Program-made: the position numbers and the translations under genes
The notes under the pieces: model-generated
What the model was told of the DNA's origin: nothing
What the model saw: the letters and a program-made list of their open reading frames with translations, nothing else
The model's database searches: none
Source of the DNA: Magnetospirillum sp. SS-4
GTDB lineage: Bacteria; Pseudomonadota; Alphaproteobacteria; Rhodospirillales; Magnetospirillaceae
Direction: 5' to 3'
DNA: 64,000 nt
Assembly (NCBI RefSeq): GCF_902729425.1
Contig: NZ_CACVCH010000070.1
Location: 124,001-188,000, forward strand
Shown here: in pieces, positions 8,990 through 17,736 of the stretch
Layout: each line of letters opens with the position of its first letter
How positions within the stretch are numbered: position 1 is the stretch's first letter

Positions 8990-9613
8990 TCAGCGCACCG
9001 GCGCGAAGGTCCCCAGGGTCCGCATCCAGGCCGAGGTCGCCGGTTCCGGCGGATCGCGGAAGCCGGCGCCGGCCAGACGGGCCAGGGTCGGAGAGTTCAG
9101 CAGATCCTCCACCGGCTTGACCAGGCACTGGCCGAAGGCCGGTTCCAGGTCGCTGCGGTAATCGGAATCCTTGGCGTCGAAGCGGGCGACGAAGCTGCCC
9201 AGCGGCACCCCGTCGGCGGTCCAGGCATCGACGCCACAGCCCAGCTTCATCTTGGCGTCCTGTCGCGACCATGCCGCCTTGCCGATCAGCTTGACCACGA
9301 TCTGCGGGCGGATGGAGGGGTCGTTGATCTCCACCTGCTCGAACCCCTTGGCCAGCACCGCCCGCGTCGCCCGCGCCAGGGCGAGGCCTTCCTTCACCTT
9401 GGTTTCCTCGGACTGGAAGCGCGAAATCTGGATGGTGAGGTTGCGCGCCAGATCGGCCTCGCCGGCGAACACCATGACGCGGGCCTTGAACGGCAGCGCC
9501 ACGCCGGGCACCGGCGCCAGTTGCACGCTGTCGGCCGGCGGCAATTGGGCGATGCAGCCGGAGAGCAGAACCGTGATCGTCGCCGCCACCGCGGCCTTGC
9601 CCATACCCGTCAT
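8990..9613 (-). CDS. Hypothetical lipoprotein
   Basis: A 207-residue protein whose signal peptide ends in a lipobox (LLSGC, Cys20), so it should be anchored to a membrane facing the periplasm. The mature part is mixed alpha/beta (ALPFKARVMVFAGEADLARN; IRPQIVVKLIGKAAW) with a cysteine pair, C134 and C161 by rough count. I do not recognise the family. The ATG at 9613 is chosen for its GGGAGAG ribosome site and because it directly precedes the signal peptide. It begins 25 bases after the stop of the large repeat protein, so it may be the last gene of the fliL operon. Confidence 0.72.
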   Translation of the reverse strand: MTGMGKAAVAATITVLLSGCIAQLPPADSVQLAPVPGVALPFKARVMVFAGEADLARNLTIQISRFQSEETKVKEGLALARATRAVLAKGFEQVEINDPSIRPQIVVKLIGKAAWSRQDAKMKLGCGVDAWTADGVPLGSFVARFDAKDSDYRSDLEPAFGQCLVKPVEDLLNSPTLARLAGAGFRDPPEPATSAWMRTLGTFAPVR

Positions 9614-9638
9614 GCGTCTCTCCCGCTCTGGAACCAAT

Positions 9639-12600
9639 TCACCGTATGGATGACAGCCCATCGGTCTTCACCCGCTTGCGCCACTCGCCCATGAAGCTCT
9701 GGAAGTCCTCCACCTGCTTGATCTTGTCGGCGACCCGGCGGTAATCGATGATGCCGCGTTCGGGTTCGCTGGTCAGCAGGTCGAACGCCTCCTTCCACTC
9801 GGTGGCGGCCATCAGCGGGGCGTAGGAACGGCGCAGGCGGGCAAGGCCGCGTTCGTCGCGCCCCAGGGTCATGGCGATGGCGGTGTCGAGCACGCGCCGG
9901 GCCATGATGGGGTCCAGCGGCCGGTTGCCGATGGGCTTCTCGATGGTGCTTTCCAAGGTGGCGGCCGCCTCGGGCCATTTCTTCAGGCGCCAGTAGATAT
10001 CGGCGCGCAGCTTGCGGGCCTGGTCGCCCTGGTCGTTGATGATCAGCGCCAGCGCCTCGGCCGAACGGCCGAGATCGTCCAGCGCCTGCACCCGCAGATA
10101 ACGCCGCTGCGCCGCCAGATCGGCGGGAATGTCGGGAACCTCGCTGGCTTCCAGCGCCTCCAGCCCCAGGCCGGGCTTGCGGTCCGAGATGTTGAGGAAG
10201 GCCAGCCGGGTTCCCACCCGCACCTTGTCGAGGCCCGACAGGCGGAATTCCACCTGATGGCGCAGCAATTCGCTGGCGCGGTCCAGCAGGTCGACCGAGG
10301 CCAGCCGGTCGGCCAGCCGGCGGATCATCTCGTCGCCCCGGGCGCCCGACGGCGTCAGTTCCTGAAATTCGTCGTAGAGGCCGATGGCCACCACCGGCTG
10401 GAGCTTCTCGGCCTCGCCGCCCAGGAACAGGCGGTTGAAGGCGTCGTGCATCTCGTCCGTCACCTTGGGGATATCGGGATTGTCCGGGTAATTGACGGCC
10501 AGGCTCTGCATGCTGCGCAACCCCTCGCCATAGCGTCCGGCGGCGATCTGCAACTGGCCCAGCCGCTTCATCAGGCGGTATTCGAAATCCTCGCCGCGCC
10601 AGGCGAAGCGCAGCTTTTCCAGTTCGTGAATCGCCTCGACCGGCGTCATCTTGCCCAGGCGCAGCATCAGCTCGACGCGGTCGCGGGCGGCATGGGCGCG
10701 ATCGGGGCGGCTGTCGCTGGCCTCGGCGTCGCGAAAGCGCGAGATGGCCTGATCGTATTGCCGGCCCACCATGGCGGCGAGGCCGGACAGATAGGCCAGC
10801 TTGCCGACGTCGCGCCGCGACAGCCCCGGCCCCATCATGGAATCGACGATGCGGGCGGCGCCCTTGGAATCGCCGGCATTGGCCACCGTCCTGGCCGCCA
10901 CCTCGCCGATTTCCATGCGGAGCGTGCGCGGCCAGCCCTTGATGTCCTCGTGAGCGAGACGCAGCACCAGCGCCTGCTTGTTGGGGTCGGGCTGCGAGCG
11001 GGCCATGGCCGCCGCCAGGAACAGTTGGACGGTAGGATCGTCCTTGAGCGCCGGCAGCGACAGGTCGGCGATGGCGTCGGCGTCGCGGCGCATCAGGAAA
11101 TTGGCGGCGCCGCGCAGGGCCTTGAACGCCGGGGTCTCGACGATGGCGGGATCGACCGCGGCCATGATCTTGGCGACGCCCAGCGCCTCGGCGGCGAAGC
11201 CGTTGGCCAGATAGTGCCGGGCGATTTCCATGCGCTGGGCGTTTTTCTCGTCGGGACGGACAAAGGCGATACGGCTTTGCAGCTTGCGGTGCTCATCGAC
11301 GAATTTGTCGTTGCCGCCGCGCAGCCACTTGCCGATTTCCAGCGGCCCGGTCGCCATCATCTCGGCCGCCACCGGAGCCGCCGCCTGGCCGGCCTCGCCG
11401 CCACCCGGCAGCGGCGACAGGTACAGCCCCCCCGGCATGGTGGCCTCGACGCCGGCCTTGCCGACATCCAGGCGGGCGACGTCGCTGTGCATGACGGCGG
11501 CGATTCCCTGGGCGGTGGGCAGCAGTTCGATGCCGGGGTAATCGCGCCCGCCCCTGACGCCGACGCCGATATTGGGAACCGTCACCACCTGGATGGTGTC
11601 GCCCACCTCCGGATCCTTCAGCACCATGGCGGGGGCGCCGTCGGTCATGGAGATGATCACCCGGCCGCGATCCTGGAAATCCAGCTGGGTCCTGACATCG
11701 ACGGCGGTCTTGGGGGCCATCGGGTGCTCGGAAATGTCCAGAACCCACAACTGGCCTTCCTTGCGCACGGTCGGATTGAAGCCCGGCCGGGTGATCATGC
11801 GCACCGCCGTGCCCTTGAAGCCCTGGATCTGTTCCACATGCAGCACCACGTCGCCGCCGGTGCGGCGGATCAGCTTGGTGTCCATCTCGACCTTCAGGTC
11901 GAATACCGCCCACAGCCACCCGGCCCGGCGGAACACCGCCGCCCCGGCGGGCTTGTCGAAGGCGAAGCCCAGACTGACCGACTTGCCGGCGGGAACGGCC
12001 TCCTCGCCGGCCTTGGCCGGTTCGGACGCGGTGGCCGGCCGGCCGCTGGTCTTGCCGTCGGCGGGCGGCGGCGAGGACGGTGCCGGAGCCTGGGTCAGCG
12101 GTTGCAGCGCCTGCGGCTGTTCGGCGGTTCCCGGCGCCGGAGCCAGCGGCGGCGCGGCGGCGCCGCTGGCGCGCGGCGGCGGCGGCGCGCCGGCCGGCCG
12201 CACCAGATCGAGGGCGATGCGCGGACCGGCGGTGAAGTGACGGACCCGCATGCCCGGCGGCAGCGACAGCGCCACCATGGTCCCCGAGCCGGCCGGCCTG
12301 GTCTCGAGGAAGCCGACGTCGGGCGGCAGCGCCGCCCGCAGCGAGGTCGCGTTGACATTGGCCGGACGGTCGAAGGTGATGGTGACGCGCCCCCCGGACT
12401 CGTCCACCGCATAGCCGACCGGCTTGGGCCAATCGAACACCAGACGGTTGAAACCGGTATGCTCGCCGCCGCGCACCATCAGGTCGACCGGCGGGCCGGC
12501 CGGCGTTTCGGGCGGCGGCGCGGCGGCGGCGGCCGGCGGCGGCTTGCCGGACGCCGGCTTGTCGGACGCCGGCTTGTCGGGGGGCTGCCTGTCGGGCGGC

Positions 12601-13028
12601 GGAGTCGCGGTGGCGGGGGCCGGCGGCGGCGCCGACGACGAGGTTGGGGTCTTGCTTTCCACCAGATCGACAACCACCGAATTGCCGGTCAGGAAGCTTT
12701 TGACCTGGACCGGCACCGCCAGGGGGAAGGTGGCCATCTTGCGGTCGGGACTGACGGTGACGCCCTTGACGTAGCGGGCCAGCGGCCGCAGCACCACCTT
12801 GGCGTCGCCGGCGATGGGCTTGTCGAAACGGACGATCAACTGACTGTTGACCACCTCGGCCGAGAACTTCACCGGCCCGTCCCAATCGAACACCATGCGG
12901 CCGAAGCCGGAATGCTCGGCGGCCCGGGGCGTCGACTGGGCCAGGGCCGACGGGGCGAGGACGGCCGGAACCGGCCCCAGCAGGGCAACGATCAGAAGGA
13001 TGGTCCGCAGGAAGCCAGATACCGCCAT
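9639..13028 (-). CDS. Large exported protein with N-terminal beta repeats and C-terminal TPR-like helices
   Basis: A 1129-residue protein with a Sec signal peptide (residues 1-30, ending SALA). Two AMIN-like beta units are visible, each opening with H(S/T)GF(G/N)R(M/L)VFDW at about residues 39 and 190, and a third more diverged unit (VSLGFAFDKPAGAAVFRRAG) lies near 350. Pro/Ala-rich linkers join them, one containing the repeat DKPASDKPASGKP. From about residue 590 onward the protein is helical with TPR-like pairs (AFKALRGAANFLMRRDADA, YDQAISRFRDAEASD). AMIN-type domains often bind cell-wall material. It is the seventh gene of a unit beginning at fliL, 37 bases after cheZ, so a periplasmic role in motor or flagellar function is inferred, not shown. 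Confidence 0.75.
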   Translation of the reverse strand: MAVSGFLRTILLIVALLGPVPAVLAPSALAQSTPRAAEHSGFGRMVFDWDGPVKFSAEVVNSQLIVRFDKPIAGDAKVVLRPLARYVKGVTVSPDRKMATFPLAVPVQVKSFLTGNSVVVDLVESKTPTSSSAPPPAPATATPPPDRQPPDKPASDKPASGKPPPAAAAAPPPETPAGPPVDLMVRGGEHTGFNRLVFDWPKPVGYAVDESGGRVTITFDRPANVNATSLRAALPPDVGFLETRPAGSGTMVALSLPPGMRVRHFTAGPRIALDLVRPAGAPPPPRASGAAAPPLAPAPGTAEQPQALQPLTQAPAPSSPPPADGKTSGRPATASEPAKAGEEAVPAGKSVSLGFAFDKPAGAAVFRRAGWLWAVFDLKVEMDTKLIRRTGGDVVLHVEQIQGFKGTAVRMITRPGFNPTVRKEGQLWVLDISEHPMAPKTAVDVRTQLDFQDRGRVIISMTDGAPAMVLKDPEVGDTIQVVTVPNIGVGVRGGRDYPGIELLPTAQGIAAVMHSDVARLDVGKAGVEATMPGGLYLSPLPGGGEAGQAAAPVAAEMMATGPLEIGKWLRGGNDKFVDEHRKLQSRIAFVRPDEKNAQRMEIARHYLANGFAAEALGVAKIMAAVDPAIVETPAFKALRGAANFLMRRDADAIADLSLPALKDDPTVQLFLAAAMARSQPDPNKQALVLRLAHEDIKGWPRTLRMEIGEVAARTVANAGDSKGAARIVDSMMGPGLSRRDVGKLAYLSGLAAMVGRQYDQAISRFRDAEASDSRPDRAHAARDRVELMLRLGKMTPVEAIHELEKLRFAWRGEDFEYRLMKRLGQLQIAAGRYGEGLRSMQSLAVNYPDNPDIPKVTDEMHDAFNRLFLGGEAEKLQPVVAIGLYDEFQELTPSGARGDEMIRRLADRLASVDLLDRASELLRHQVEFRLSGLDKVRVGTRLAFLNISDRKPGLGLEALEASEVPDIPADLAAQRRYLRVQALDDLGRSAEALALIINDQGDQARKLRADIYWRLKKWPEAAATLESTIEKPIGNRPLDPIMARRVLDTAIAMTLGRDERGLARLRRSYAPLMAATEWKEAFDLLTSEPERGIIDYRRVADKIKQVEDFQSFMGEWRKRVKTDGLSSIR

Positions 13029-13065
13029 TCGTCGTCCGCCGCTGTGTCCAGCCTCCATGGAGGGG

Positions 13066-13707
13066 CTAGTCGAAGCTGGCCAGCAGCGCGTCGATATCGG
13101 CCTGATTGGTGCCGCCACCGGGCAACTGCGGGCCATTGAGAAGGTCCTGGTCGGTGAGCGCCTTGGGCTCGGTGGTCTTCGTCACGTCCTCGTACTCGGC
13201 GCCGAACATCTTGACCAGGCTTTCCACCCTGTCCTCGATTTCCTTCAGCGCCTTCACCACCTTGGTGATGCGCTGGCCGGTGATATCTTGGAAGGTGCAG
13301 GCCTCGAAGATGCGGGTGGTGATTTCGTCCAGCCGGTTGGCGACCTCCTGATCGAGCAGGGGGGACAGGCTTCCCAGGCTTTCGGCCGCGTCCATGATCT
13401 CGTTGGTGGCGGCCTCGGTGGCGCCGACGATGGCGTCAAGCTCGTCCGTCGCCGAGGCGATGAACTCGTTCTTGATCTCGCCGGGGCGCAGGGCGGCGAT
13501 CTCCTCCTTGGCGGCGTGAATGTATTGCGACAGCGATTCCAGCTCGCGGTACAGCCGCAAGTCGCCGGCGCTGATGTCGCCGGTCATGCTGTCGAGCATG
13601 GCCCGCACCACCTCGCCGATTTTGTCGACCTTGACGGTATCGCCATGCTCCTGGCGGATGGCGTCCAATCGCAGTTCCAGATCGCGGTCAACGCCCTTGG
13701 CCGGCAT
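13066..13707 (-). CDS. cheZ: CheZ-type protein phosphatase
   Basis: Dephosphorylates CheY-P to end the motor signal. The 213-residue protein is almost all helical. The catalytic signature FEACTFQDITGQRI is at residues 134-147, with D141 and Q145 matching the acidic and glutamine catalytic residues of E. coli CheZ. The C-terminal NQADIDALLASFD matches the CheY-binding tail. A strong GGGAGAGGAG site precedes the ATG at 13707; a longer reading frame to 13773 lacks family similarity. It follows cheY by 134 bases on the same strand. Confidence 0.88.
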   Translation of the reverse strand: MPAKGVDRDLELRLDAIRQEHGDTVKVDKIGEVVRAMLDSMTGDISAGDLRLYRELESLSQYIHAAKEEIAALRPGEIKNEFIASATDELDAIVGATEAATNEIMDAAESLGSLSPLLDQEVANRLDEITTRIFEACTFQDITGQRITKVVKALKEIEDRVESLVKMFGAEYEDVTKTTEPKALTDQDLLNGPQLPGGGTNQADIDALLASFD

Positions 13708-13841
13708 GGCCTCGACTCCTCTCCCCCAAACCCCGGCAAGCCCGCAACCGCGACCCACCCGGCAAATCCCCACCTCCCGGGGCGCGAGCCGTCACCGGCC
13801 GCCATTCCGTCGAGACGGGATGGCGGCGATCCGGTCCGGCG

Positions 13842-14228
13842 TCAGAAATCGCCCAGAACGCTGGTCATCTTGGTCTTCAGCGTCTCGGCGTTGAACGGCT
13901 TGACGATATAGTTGGAGACCCCCGCCTCCTTGGCGGCGATGACGTTTTCCGACTTGGATTCGGCGGTCACCATGATGAAGGGAACCGGCTTCAGCTTGGG
14001 GTCGGCGCGAACCTCGCGCAGCAACTGCAATCCGGTCATGGGTTCCATGTTCCAGTCGGAAATAACCAGACCGTAAGTCCCCACCCGGAGCATTTGCAGC
14101 GCCATGGCGCCGTCGGTAGCCTCATCGACATTGTTGAAGCCCAACTGCTTCAGCAGGTTCCGGATGATACGCAACATCGTCTTGTAGTCATCCACGATAA
14201 GGACGTTCATATTCTTATCGACAGCCAT
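13842..14228 (-). CDS. cheY: Chemotaxis response regulator CheY
   Basis: A stand-alone 128-residue receiver domain. The acidic pocket is D13-D14, the phospho-acceptor D58 lies in VISDWNMEP, T88 in MVTAES and K110 in VKPFNAE are the other switch residues. It would bind FliM (encoded four genes upstream in this unit) and be reset by CheZ, encoded directly downstream. No CheA, CheW or receptor genes are in the window, so the kinase is elsewhere. Confidence 0.95.
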   Translation of the reverse strand: MAVDKNMNVLIVDDYKTMLRIIRNLLKQLGFNNVDEATDGAMALQMLRVGTYGLVISDWNMEPMTGLQLLREVRADPKLKPVPFIMVTAESKSENVIAAKEAGVSNYIVKPFNAETLKTKMTSVLGDF

Positions 14229-14347
14229 TCATCCGCTCCTTCGAGACACTACCCGCAGAAAACCGACAAACCCGGTATCCTACGAATTTTCTTAGTTAAG
14301 ATAGGGGATGGCACTTGCGCAAGTCATTTTTATGCATTCCCCGCTGA

Positions 14348-15202
14348 TTAACCGCCAGGTCCACCCTTGGGCATCGGCAATTGGCGTCTTTGCGCCAATT
14401 CGGCCGTAACCCCCTTGGCCTTGGACGGATCCATTTCCGCAAGGATCGGCGCCACCCGCTGTTCCTTCATGCGCTCCAGGACTTCCAGCAGGATGCTCAT
14501 ATCCAGTTGCTCGAATATCTTGGCGGCTTCCTTGGGCTTCATGTTTTCGTAAATCTTGACCAGGGACCGCATTTTATTGTCTTCCTGGTCGTTGTACTGG
14601 CGCAGCAATCCCTCGATGGTGTGCTGCAACGTCTTCATCTCGGCGACCTTGCGCTCGATCTGATCCTCGGCGGCCTTCAGCAGTGCCTCTCGCCGCTCGA
14701 TGTCGCGTTCGCGCACGTCCAGCGAACCACGCCGTTCCTGTAGCTTTTGCAGAACGTCCAGTTCGGTCTGGCTCAAGGTGCCGTCCGAATTGCCTCCGAC
14801 CGGGGCATTGGCCGGAGTGGCGGCGGCGGGCGGAGGGGACGGCGGAGCGCCGGCCGCCCCGGCGGCGGGAGTGGCGGCCGCCGGAGTGGGCGGCGGAGCG
14901 GCGGCTGGCGCGGCGGCGGGAGTCGCGGCGGCCGGCGCCGGCGCGGCCGCCGGCTTGGGGGGCTGCTGCGCCTGCAATTCGGCGACGGAGAGCGAATCCA
15001 GCCCGAACATGCCCTTGAAGATGTCGGTGACCCGCACCGACAGCATCAGCACCCCCACGAAGATCAGGACCGGCAGGATGCGGACGATGGGCGGCCGAGG
15101 TCCGGCGGCGGCGGCGGAGGGCGCGGCGGAAACCGGGGCCGCCGGCTTCTGCTTGCGGTTTCCGGAGGACTGGCGGGAGGGCTTGGAGGATTTCGATGCC
15201 AT
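14348..15202 (-). CDS. motE: MotE-like flagellar motor chaperone
   Basis: A 284-residue protein with one N-terminal membrane helix (about residues 39-57), a long Ala/Pro linker (about 80-140), a coiled coil (about 150-200) and a C-terminal MgtE-N-like helical domain (KIYENMKPKEAAKIFEQLD onward). This order matches MotE of alphaproteobacteria, a periplasmic chaperone for MotC, although the sequence is diverse. It sits 10 bases after the DUF6468 gene. The linker is unusually long and low in complexity. Confidence 0.82.
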   Translation of the reverse strand: MASKSSKPSRQSSGNRKQKPAAPVSAAPSAAAAGPRPPIVRILPVLIFVGVLMLSVRVTDIFKGMFGLDSLSVAELQAQQPPKPAAAPAPAAATPAAAPAAAPPPTPAAATPAAGAAGAPPSPPPAAATPANAPVGGNSDGTLSQTELDVLQKLQERRGSLDVRERDIERREALLKAAEDQIERKVAEMKTLQHTIEGLLRQYNDQEDNKMRSLVKIYENMKPKEAAKIFEQLDMSILLEVLERMKEQRVAPILAEMDPSKAKGVTAELAQRRQLPMPKGGPGG

Positions 15203-15212
15203 GGCGCGGCCC

Positions 15213-15743
15213 TCATCTCATGGATTGCAGGGCGCGCAGCAATTCGCGCTCGGCTTCCGAGCGTTCGTCGTCCTCGGCCTCGGCGCTGGCGGCGGCGGCG
15301 GCGATGGCTGCCTGCTGGGCGGCGCGGGCTCCGGCGCCGCTCCGCGCCGGGGCCGGAGAGGCCGCCGCCAGTCCCGGCGCGCTGGCCGCCGCCCCGGCGC
15401 GGCCGTCGGGACGACCGTCGGGACGGGCGTTGCGCACCGCGTTTTCCAGGCGGTTGGCCATGGTGTCGGCGCGCTCGATCATGAAGGCGAGATCGTCGCG
15501 CAGCGACTGGGCCTTCTCCACCCGTTCCTGCAAGGTCTGGCCGGCTTCCTCCGCCGCCTTGCGCAGCTTGGGGATCGAGGATTCCGCCCGGACCGTGGCC
15601 TCGTTGAAATTGGTGATGGTCCGGGCCAGGTCGTCGCGGTTCTTGCGCAGGGACGACAGCCGCGAGTTCAGCATCACCGCATAGCCGATGGTGGCGATCA
15701 GCAGCAGCGAAACCACGATGTCGAGGGCGACCTTCCAATCCAC
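15213..15743 (-). CDS. DUF6468 membrane-anchored coiled-coil protein
   Basis: A 176-residue protein with one N-terminal membrane helix (LDIVVSLLLIATIGYAVML, about residues 7-25) followed by a long coiled coil (residues 28-105) and a disordered Ala-rich tail. The family DUF6468 is found next to fliM in alphaproteobacterial flagellar operons and has no assigned function that I know of. It begins 3 bases after the fliM stop and ends 10 bases before motE, so it is certainly co-transcribed with motor genes. Confidence 0.82.
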   Translation of the reverse strand: MDWKVALDIVVSLLLIATIGYAVMLNSRLSSLRKNRDDLARTITNFNEATVRAESSIPKLRKAAEEAGQTLQERVEKAQSLRDDLAFMIERADTMANRLENAVRNARPDGRPDGRAGAAASAPGLAAASPAPARSGAGARAAQQAAIAAAAASAEAEDDERSEAERELLRALQSMR

Positions 15744-15746
15744 GGT

Positions 15747-16934
15747 TCAGCTTCCCTTCGTCTTGTCGCGCCGGCTGGTGTCGTCGACCTGGATGGCGAT
15801 GTGCTGGCCCTTGCGTCCCATGCGGCCGCGAAACAGGGCAATGTCGCCGCAGCGCATGTCGATATGGGAATCCGGCGTGGCGTTCAGCGTCAGCTTCGAC
15901 CCCGGCTTCCAGGCCAGGACCTCGCGCAGGTTCATCACCTGCTCGTCCAGCACCGCCTCCAGTTCCACCTCGGTCATCCACAGCTCTTCGGCCAGGTGGG
16001 TTTCCCAGATGGAGTCGCGGCCGAATTTTTCGCCCATGAACATCTGAAGCAGCAACTCGCGCACCGGCTCCAGGGTGGCGTAGGGCAGCAACAGTTCGAG
16101 GCGGCCGCCGCGATCTTCCATGTCGATGCGCAGCTTGGCGACGATGGCGGCGTTGCTGGGGCGGGAAATGGTGGCGAAGCGCGGATTGGTCTCCAGCCGG
16201 TCGAAGCGGAAGGTGACCGGGCTGAGCGGATCGAAGGCGGCCGACAGGTCCGACAGCACCACATGCACCATGCGCTCGACCAGATTGCGTTCGATGGTGG
16301 TGTAGGGACGGCCCTCGATGCGCATGGCCGCGGTGCCGCGCCGGCCGCCCAGCAGCACGTCGACGATGGAATAGATCAGCGAGGAATCGACGGTCAGCAG
16401 CCCGAAATTATCCCATTCCTCGGCCTTGAACACCGCCAGCATGGCCGGCAGCGGAATCGAGTTCAGGTAGTCGCCGAAACGCAGGCTGAGGATGTTGTCC
16501 AGCGACACTTCCACGTTGTCCGACGTGAAATTGCGCATGGAGGTCGACATCATGCGCACCAGACGGTCGAACACCACCTCCAGCATGGGAAGGCGTTCGT
16601 AGGAGACCAGGGCGCTGTTGAGAATGGCCTGGATGCCGGACTTGTCGCCGGAGCCGCCGCCGTCGTCGTCGAACCCCAGCAGCGAATCGATTTCGTCCTG
16701 GTTCAGAACGCGGGTGGCGTCCTTGGCGACGGCGGCCTGGGTTTCCGACGCGCCGGAATCGCCGGCGCCGAGCATGGCCTCCCATTCGGCGGCCATGGCG
16801 CCGCCGTCCTCGTCTCCGCCTCCGCCGCCTCCGCCCCCGCCATCGCCGTCGCCGGCCATGGCAGCCCATTCCTTCATGAGGGCTTCTTCGTCCTCGGCGC
16901 CTCTACCCTGGCCGCCTTCGTCTTCCATCGCCAT
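15747..16934 (-). CDS. fliM: Flagellar motor switch protein FliM
   Basis: C-ring component that binds CheY-P and sets rotation direction. The 395-residue protein has the middle CheC-like domain (LEVVFDRLVRMMSTSMRNFT onward) and a C-terminal SpoA domain (LEAVLDEQVMNLREVLAWKPG). The CheY-binding peptide LNQDEIDSLLG lies at residues 77-87 instead of at the very N-terminus. It is preceded by an acidic, poly-Gly region with two related stretches, EALMKEWAAM and AMAAEWEAML. The gene is 21 bases after fliL. Confidence 0.95.
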   Translation of the reverse strand: MAMEDEGGQGRGAEDEEALMKEWAAMAGDGDGGGGGGGGGDEDGGAMAAEWEAMLGAGDSGASETQAAVAKDATRVLNQDEIDSLLGFDDDGGGSGDKSGIQAILNSALVSYERLPMLEVVFDRLVRMMSTSMRNFTSDNVEVSLDNILSLRFGDYLNSIPLPAMLAVFKAEEWDNFGLLTVDSSLIYSIVDVLLGGRRGTAAMRIEGRPYTTIERNLVERMVHVVLSDLSAAFDPLSPVTFRFDRLETNPRFATISRPSNAAIVAKLRIDMEDRGGRLELLLPYATLEPVRELLLQMFMGEKFGRDSIWETHLAEELWMTEVELEAVLDEQVMNLREVLAWKPGSKLTLNATPDSHIDMRCGDIALFRGRMGRKGQHIAIQVDDTSRRDKTKGS

Positions 16935-16955
16935 TCCAGCGCTAGGGCCGGTCCG

Positions 16956-17498
16956 TCATTGGACCAGCATTTCCTTGAACAACACGTCGCTGACCTTGAC
17001 CGGCTTGACCGCCGCGTTGACGCGGGTCAGCAATTCCTCGCGCAGAAGATGCATGCCCGACGCACCCTGCAAATCCTCGATCCTGAGCTCGCGCAGATAG
17101 ACCTGGAAGTTGTCGACGATGCGCGGCAGCATCTGCTCGACCCGAGGCTGGTCGGTGATCGCCTCCAGTTCCAGCGCCACCCGCAGCTTGAGGAAGGCCT
17201 GCTTGCGGCCGGTGGTCTGAAGATTGACCAGCATCTCGGGCAGATCCATGAAGGCGGCCGCCTGCACCGCCTTGGGCGGCGGCGGCGCGGCGGCCTCCTT
17301 GGGGGCCTCTTCGACCTTGTCGCCCAGGAACTTGTCCAGGATGCCGGAGAAATAGACCCCGGCGCCGCCGCCCGCCAGCAGCAGAATCGGCAGCACGATG
17401 ATCAGGATCTTCTTGATCGGCAGCTTTTTCTTCGGCGACTCCGATGAGTCTTCCGAGCCTTCGCCTTCTTCGAAATCTTCTTCCAGGTCTTCGGCCAT
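16956..17498 (-). CDS. fliL: Flagellar basal body-associated protein FliL
   Basis: Inner-membrane protein that supports stator function. The 180-residue protein has an acidic N-terminus (MAEDLEEDFEEGEGSED), one membrane helix (IKKILIIVLPILLLAGGGAG, about residues 28-47) and a periplasmic FliL domain (MLVNLQTTGRKQAFLKLRVA). The ATG at 17498 is chosen by family length; an ATG three codons upstream at 17507 is also possible, and neither has a clear ribosome site. It is the first gene of the minus-strand motor/chemotaxis unit and faces away from flgF across a 291-base gap. Confidence 0.93.
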   Translation of the reverse strand: MAEDLEEDFEEGEGSEDSSESPKKKLPIKKILIIVLPILLLAGGGAGVYFSGILDKFLGDKVEEAPKEAAAPPPPKAVQAAAFMDLPEMLVNLQTTGRKQAFLKLRVALELEAITDQPRVEQMLPRIVDNFQVYLRELRIEDLQGASGMHLLREELLTRVNAAVKPVKVSDVLFKEMLVQ

Positions 17499-17652
17499 GG
17501 CCCTCATCCGAACGGTCGGCGCGCCGGCCCGACCGGACCTGCGCCTGTTCACCCTAGAAACTAGCCCCCGGCGGTTAACATAAGGTTGCCACCCCATAAA
17601 AGAGTGGACCCCGGCCAGCCCGCCGGACGCCACGATAGCAATCCTCCGCCCC

Positions 17653-17670
17653 GCCCGGCAATAACTGCCC
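17653..17670. promoter_or_regulatory. FlbD-type (ftr-like) enhancer motif, candidate
   Basis: GCCCGGCAATAACTGCCC lies between fliL and flgF, about 68 bases upstream of the -24 element of the flgF promoter. It matches a motif upstream of flgI (39231-39248) at 16 of 18 positions. In Caulobacter, FlbD activates sigma-54 flagellar promoters from similar CGGCA-containing sites. The role here is inference from position, similarity and the presence of fliX. Confidence 0.5.
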
Positions 17671-17736
17671 GGCAAGGACGCCCGCCTCGCCGCCCGGCGG
17701 GCCCCCCATTCCAGCATTTCCGCCATATCCAGCAAT

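Noticed and set aside
14229-14347. The palindrome ACTTGCGCAAGT in the gap between motE and cheY
   Set aside because: A 12-base symmetric word alone is too weak to call an operator; no repeat of it was seen near other genes.
17638-17654. A possible -24/-12 promoter for fliL on the minus strand (GG and GC ten bases apart)
   Set aside because: The -24 half reads GGGGCGG and not TGGCACG, it lies about 140 bases from the fliL start, and only the TTGC half matches.
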